From Prevotella sp. UBA2725 (GTDB taxonomy: Bacteria > Bacteroidota > Bacteroidia > Bacteroidales > Bacteroidaceae), in NCBI GenBank assembly GCA_002353825.1, contig DEKJ01000028.1, forward strand, positions 6,776 through 70,775: a DNA stretch of 64,000 nucleotides, in the 5' to 3' direction. Below, in pieces: positions 61,767 to 64,000 of this stretch (the first letter of the stretch is position 1; each line of letters begins with the position of its first letter). A program made the translations under genes and the position numbers. The notes beneath the pieces were generated by a model. The model had not been told where the DNA came from. It saw nothing but the letters and a program-made list of their open reading frames with translations, and did no database searches.

Positions 61767-62113
61767 ATAGTCGTTGGATTCTTCCTTATTATATTATACT
61801 AATTGCAAAGGTAAGAAATTATTTTGGAAGAGAAAAGAAAAAGCCCTCCAAAGTGTCAACCCTCCGGTCCCCTTTAGCAAGAAGGGGAGCAACCCCGAAG
61901 AGGGGAATGTTGATTACATAAAGAGCCTTCACTATGCTTCACCAAACCTTCAATTCAAAATAACGACTTCGCGTCACACATGAGGCGGTAACGCGTCGCA
62001 TATGGGGCGGTAACGCGTCACATATGAGGCGGTAACGCGTCGCATATGGGGCGGTAACGCGACGCATATGAGGTGGTAACGCGTCGCATATGCGGCGTGA
62101 TGGCAATAGCTCT
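61767..62113. repeat. gap after parC with shared module and 22-bp-period tandem array 4
   Basis: The module with AATGTTGATTACATAAAGAG (within 61903-61928) also occurs near 8907-8932. It is followed by 5.9 units of 22 bp from 61971 to 62100 (core CGCATATGGGGCGGTAAC), with the two unit types alternating in a 44-bp higher order. A minus-strand frame through the array is an artefact. Confidence 0.8.
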
Positions 62114-62511
62114 TTACTTCTCCAACATCTCCTTTTGCTCCTCAAAATCCCGAAGTATGGCTTGAAGGGCAGGATGATCATTAGCAACTATTATCGCTGT
62201 ATAGATAACTTCGTCTTCTATTTTTGCCTTAGCTGTTCTAATAATAAAACGTTCATTAGCTTCTCTTTCGAACCATGAAAGAAACAATCTATTTCGTGCA
62301 GCCTCTCTGCCATCAGATGTATCACAAATATAGAGCAAGACTTCTTTGTTTGCCCTAAAAAACTCATTAATAATAGAAAGAATCGTTTTCTCTACTTTAT
62401 CATCATAAGGCGAACGCTCTGTATCTATTTTTTGGATAATGAATTGATAAGTAGAAGTATTATCTCATAAGGAGCAGCTTCTTGAATTTTAGCAAGTGAG
62501 AACTTAATCAT
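62114..62511 (-). pseudogene. damaged DUF6169-like gene
   Basis: The start (ATG at 62511, MIKFSLAKIQEAAPYEI) and the rest (TYQFIIQKIDTERSPYDD to the C-terminus) are in different frames, so a frameshift, possibly with an internal deletion, lies near 62455-62470. The C-terminal part (EVLLYICDTSDGREAARNRL, then VANDHP) resembles the DUF6169 family. The family name is from memory of its motifs. The start overlaps the small upstream gene as ATGA. Confidence 0.6.
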
Positions 62512-62639
62512 AGAAAGACTACTTTGCCTTTAATCCCTTCACTGGCCCAGTTCTCTTCCGTTTGTTTACGTATCTCCTCTTTGTGCTTCAAGGCTTTCTT
62601 GAAGGCGTTCAAGAGCTCTTCTTTATTCATCTTGCTCAT
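62508..62639 (-). CDS. 43-aa small protein paired with DUF6169-like gene
   Basis: 43 residues: MSKMNKEELLNAFKKALKHK, then a helical Glu/Lys stretch and ENWASEGIKGKVVFL. A minus-strand -7 box TATTTTTG lies at 62655-62662. The stop overlaps the next start (ATGA). Small proteins of this type precede DUF6169 genes in Bacteroidales as far as I recall; the pair might be a toxin-antitoxin-like unit, but no activity is known to me. Confidence 0.6.
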   Translation of the reverse strand: MSKMNKEELLNAFKKALKHKEEIRKQTEENWASEGIKGKVVFL

Positions 62640-62662
62640 AAACTATCTTTTTTGCAAAAATA

Positions 62663-62955
62663 ATATGTTTTTCTTAATTGAACAAGGATTCAACAGAATA
62701 TTTATCTTAAAAATTCTCCAACCTTTGGCGCAGCAATTATATCACTAATATCATTGCAAGCTAAGTTTTTATCCTTAGTATTGGCAAATTACCAAAATTA
62801 TTGTAAGTTTGAAATCCATATTCATGCCTATCACAGAAACGACATCTCATCGCATCTATTAAAAGCGCTCATTTCCTACGGTAGTAATCAACCCTTCCCC
62901 TTTGGGATTTTCTGCCTTCCGATAACGGAAGGACCGAGGATAGTGGGATTAAGGG
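62663..62955. other. AT-rich gap without recognisable gene
   Basis: AT-rich to about 62870. Then a small hairpin, CTTCCGATAACGGAAG (near 62915), sits in GC-richer sequence that may be the 3' end region of the HAD gene transcript. Nothing coding recognised. Confidence 0.5.
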
Positions 62956-63765
62956 TTAGGGCTTTAAGAACTTTTCCACGACATGTGCCACTCCATCTTC
63001 CTCATTGGAATAGGTGATGTAGTCGGCCTTGTCCTGGATATCTTTAGGTGCATTAGCCATTGCCACGCCAAGTCCGGCAAACTCAATCATGCTCTGGTCG
63101 TTGTAACCATCGCCACAAGCAATGACCTGTTCGCGAGGAATACCTAACTGTTTGATAAGCTGTCGTAAGGAGTTGCTCTTGTCGATACCCGGCGGCACAC
63201 ACTCAAGGAAGAAACCGGCAGAACGATAAGCATCCATCTTGCCGCGGAAGGTCTCGACGACCTGCTGCTCAAACTGATGAAGCGGCTCGGTGTCACCGAC
63301 GACAAGACATTTATTAATAGGATATTGCACCTGATGGACGAAATCATTATACTCCACGACCGGCATCTTATTGATAAATGCTTCGTGAAGGACGTATTTA
63401 TTGGCTTTCTTGGTGGCCGCTATCTTCTCGTCTTGATAGGTCAGCATCTCAAAGCCGTGTGCCTTCACCATATCATAGAGAGGGGGCACGACGGCAGGGA
63501 CGAGGGGCTGGTCATACACGACCTTGCTCGTCTTGCAATCGGTGATGCGTCCGCCATTGAAAGCGAGGATATAACCACCATAGGTCTTGAGGTCGAGTTC
63601 GTCGGCCAAGGCCGTGATACCATAGGTAGGCCGGCCGGAAGCCAACACGATTTTCACGCCCTTCTCCTCTGCCTTCAGCAAAGCCTCGCGGGTACGCGGC
63701 GTCATCTCTTTCTTACTGTTTGTCAGCGTGCCGTCGAGGTCGAGCACGATCATTGTGTAGTTCAT
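62956..63765 (-). CDS. Cof-type HAD-IIB family phosphatase
   Basis: 269 residues. Motif I LDLDGTLTNS, motif II LASGRP, C2B cap in the middle, Lys in GIDKSNSLRQL, and motif III GDGYNDQSMIEFAG. Members dephosphorylate sugar phosphates or flavin and pyridoxal cofactors; substrate unknown. Its start overlaps the stop of the next upstream gene by 4 bp. Confidence 0.88.
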   Translation of the reverse strand: MNYTMIVLDLDGTLTNSKKEMTPRTREALLKAEEKGVKIVLASGRPTYGITALADELDLKTYGGYILAFNGGRITDCKTSKVVYDQPLVPAVVPPLYDMVKAHGFEMLTYQDEKIAATKKANKYVLHEAFINKMPVVEYNDFVHQVQYPINKCLVVGDTEPLHQFEQQVVETFRGKMDAYRSAGFFLECVPPGIDKSNSLRQLIKQLGIPREQVIACGDGYNDQSMIEFAGLGVAMANAPKDIQDKADYITYSNEEDGVAHVVEKFLKP

Positions 63766-64000
63766 GAATGTTTAGAATATTTCGGTGACTGACTGTGATA
63801 GGTCGCTACATTATCATCATCAGCCTTATAAATAATGGTATCAATAAAGTATAGATTTCCATCAATACCAACAAGAACATTATTAGGAGAAGCATCAAAT
63901 ATATCATGGATTCCATTAGAATAATATTCTCCATCCATTTGTGACTGGAAGCCAAGTCGATTAAGCTCTTCGGCTATCTCGCTCTCTGATGCTTCACGGG
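63762..64000 (-). CDS. C-terminal end of a gene cut by the window edge (putative polyvalent/kinase-like domain protein)
   Basis: About 79 codons are visible, ending ...YSKHS. The segment NNVLVGIDGNLYFIDTIIY resembles the C-terminal part of the putative polyvalent protein kinase domain found on mobile elements. It overlaps the HAD gene start as ATGA. The identification is tentative because most of the gene lies outside. Confidence 0.45.
   Translation of the reverse strand, partial: REASESEIAEELNRLGFQSQMDGEYYSNGIHDIFDASPNNVLVGIDGNLYFIDTIIYKADDDNVATYHSQSPKYSKHS

Noticed and set aside
61971..62100. CRISPR array
   Set aside because: Units are contiguous, with no unique spacers, and no cas genes are present.
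61939..62187. 82-residue minus-strand frame
   Set aside because: Product of the 22-bp array, which has a 66-bp period in codons and stays open by chance.

Overview
The window comes from a Bacteroidales genome, most likely Prevotellaceae (Prevotella or a close relative). The signs are many Bacteroidetes-type promoters (-7 box TAnnTTTG, often with a TTTG/TTG -33 element 20 bp upstream), weak Shine-Dalgarno sequences, the uppS-bamA-skp-skp-skp-murI block, DUF6048/DUF6452, DUF6089 and DUF6242 genes, uronate and glycan genes (uxuA, uxuB, GH43, GH29), OxyR/Dps, a T9SS-like C-terminal tail on a large surface protein, and several dense families of GC-rich intergenic repeats. No rRNA, CRISPR array or complete transposase was seen.

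Layout. 1-3.6 kb is a phage- or mobile-element-like edge: a tightly overlapping leftward run of small genes (including a LuxR-type HTH protein and a 42-residue Cys-rich protein), a divergent XRE-type repressor with a triple operator, a small membrane protein, and a hicAB toxin-antitoxin pair. 3.6-20 kb is the most interesting part, a sulfur-assimilation locus. One leftward operon (Pst-type ATPase, TonB-dependent receptor, RhtX/FptX-like MFS carrier) diverges from a NarL/FixJ-type regulator. Downstream runs a long rightward operon: a ThiS-like sulfur carrier ending GGGAA, an E1-like adenylyltransferase, a JAMM protease, sulfite reductase fused to TusA, a siroheme synthase domain, CysD, CysN, APS reductase, a 28-residue membrane peptide and Pst-like S, C and A subunits. 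The two sides share 7-2-7 inverted repeats, placed at one identical distance from three TAACTTTG boxes. This suggests that a single regulator controls the pathway and both halves of a split ABC importer, which I predict moves sulfate or another sulfur oxyanion rather than phosphate.

20-23.2 kb holds uxuA and uxuB (glucuronate branch). 23.6-28.1 kb is a unit with a roughly 430-nt structured leader, a 57-residue peptide, an 1168-residue secreted repeat protein and a second related small peptide. 28.4-33.2 kb holds a Crp-family regulator, ApbE, DUF6048/DUF6452, a GT2 glycosyltransferase and a DUF4199 protein. SRP RNA and tRNA-Thr follow. 33.9-43.8 kb is the envelope-biogenesis block (LolC/E-like permease, RbfA, MurI, three Skp/OmpH, BamA, UppS, DUF6089, DUF6242). 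44-47 kb is nrdDG. 47.5-54.5 kb holds a TetR regulator with its palindrome, GH43, tRNA-Ala, GH29, tRNA-Tyr, a candidate free-standing ncRNA, and divergent oxyR/dps with an OxyR-like site. 54.6-64 kb holds tex, an S41 peptidase, a DUF3316 protein, parC, a damaged DUF6169-like gene with a small partner, a Cof-type HAD phosphatase and the tail of a further gene.

Structures not explained by genes: four intergenic arrays that all have a 22-bp period but little shared sequence between most of them; large palindromic elements built from GC-rich arms around a conserved spacer; two other paired dispersed repeats; and repeat-derived peptide segments at both ends of the Pst-like binding protein.
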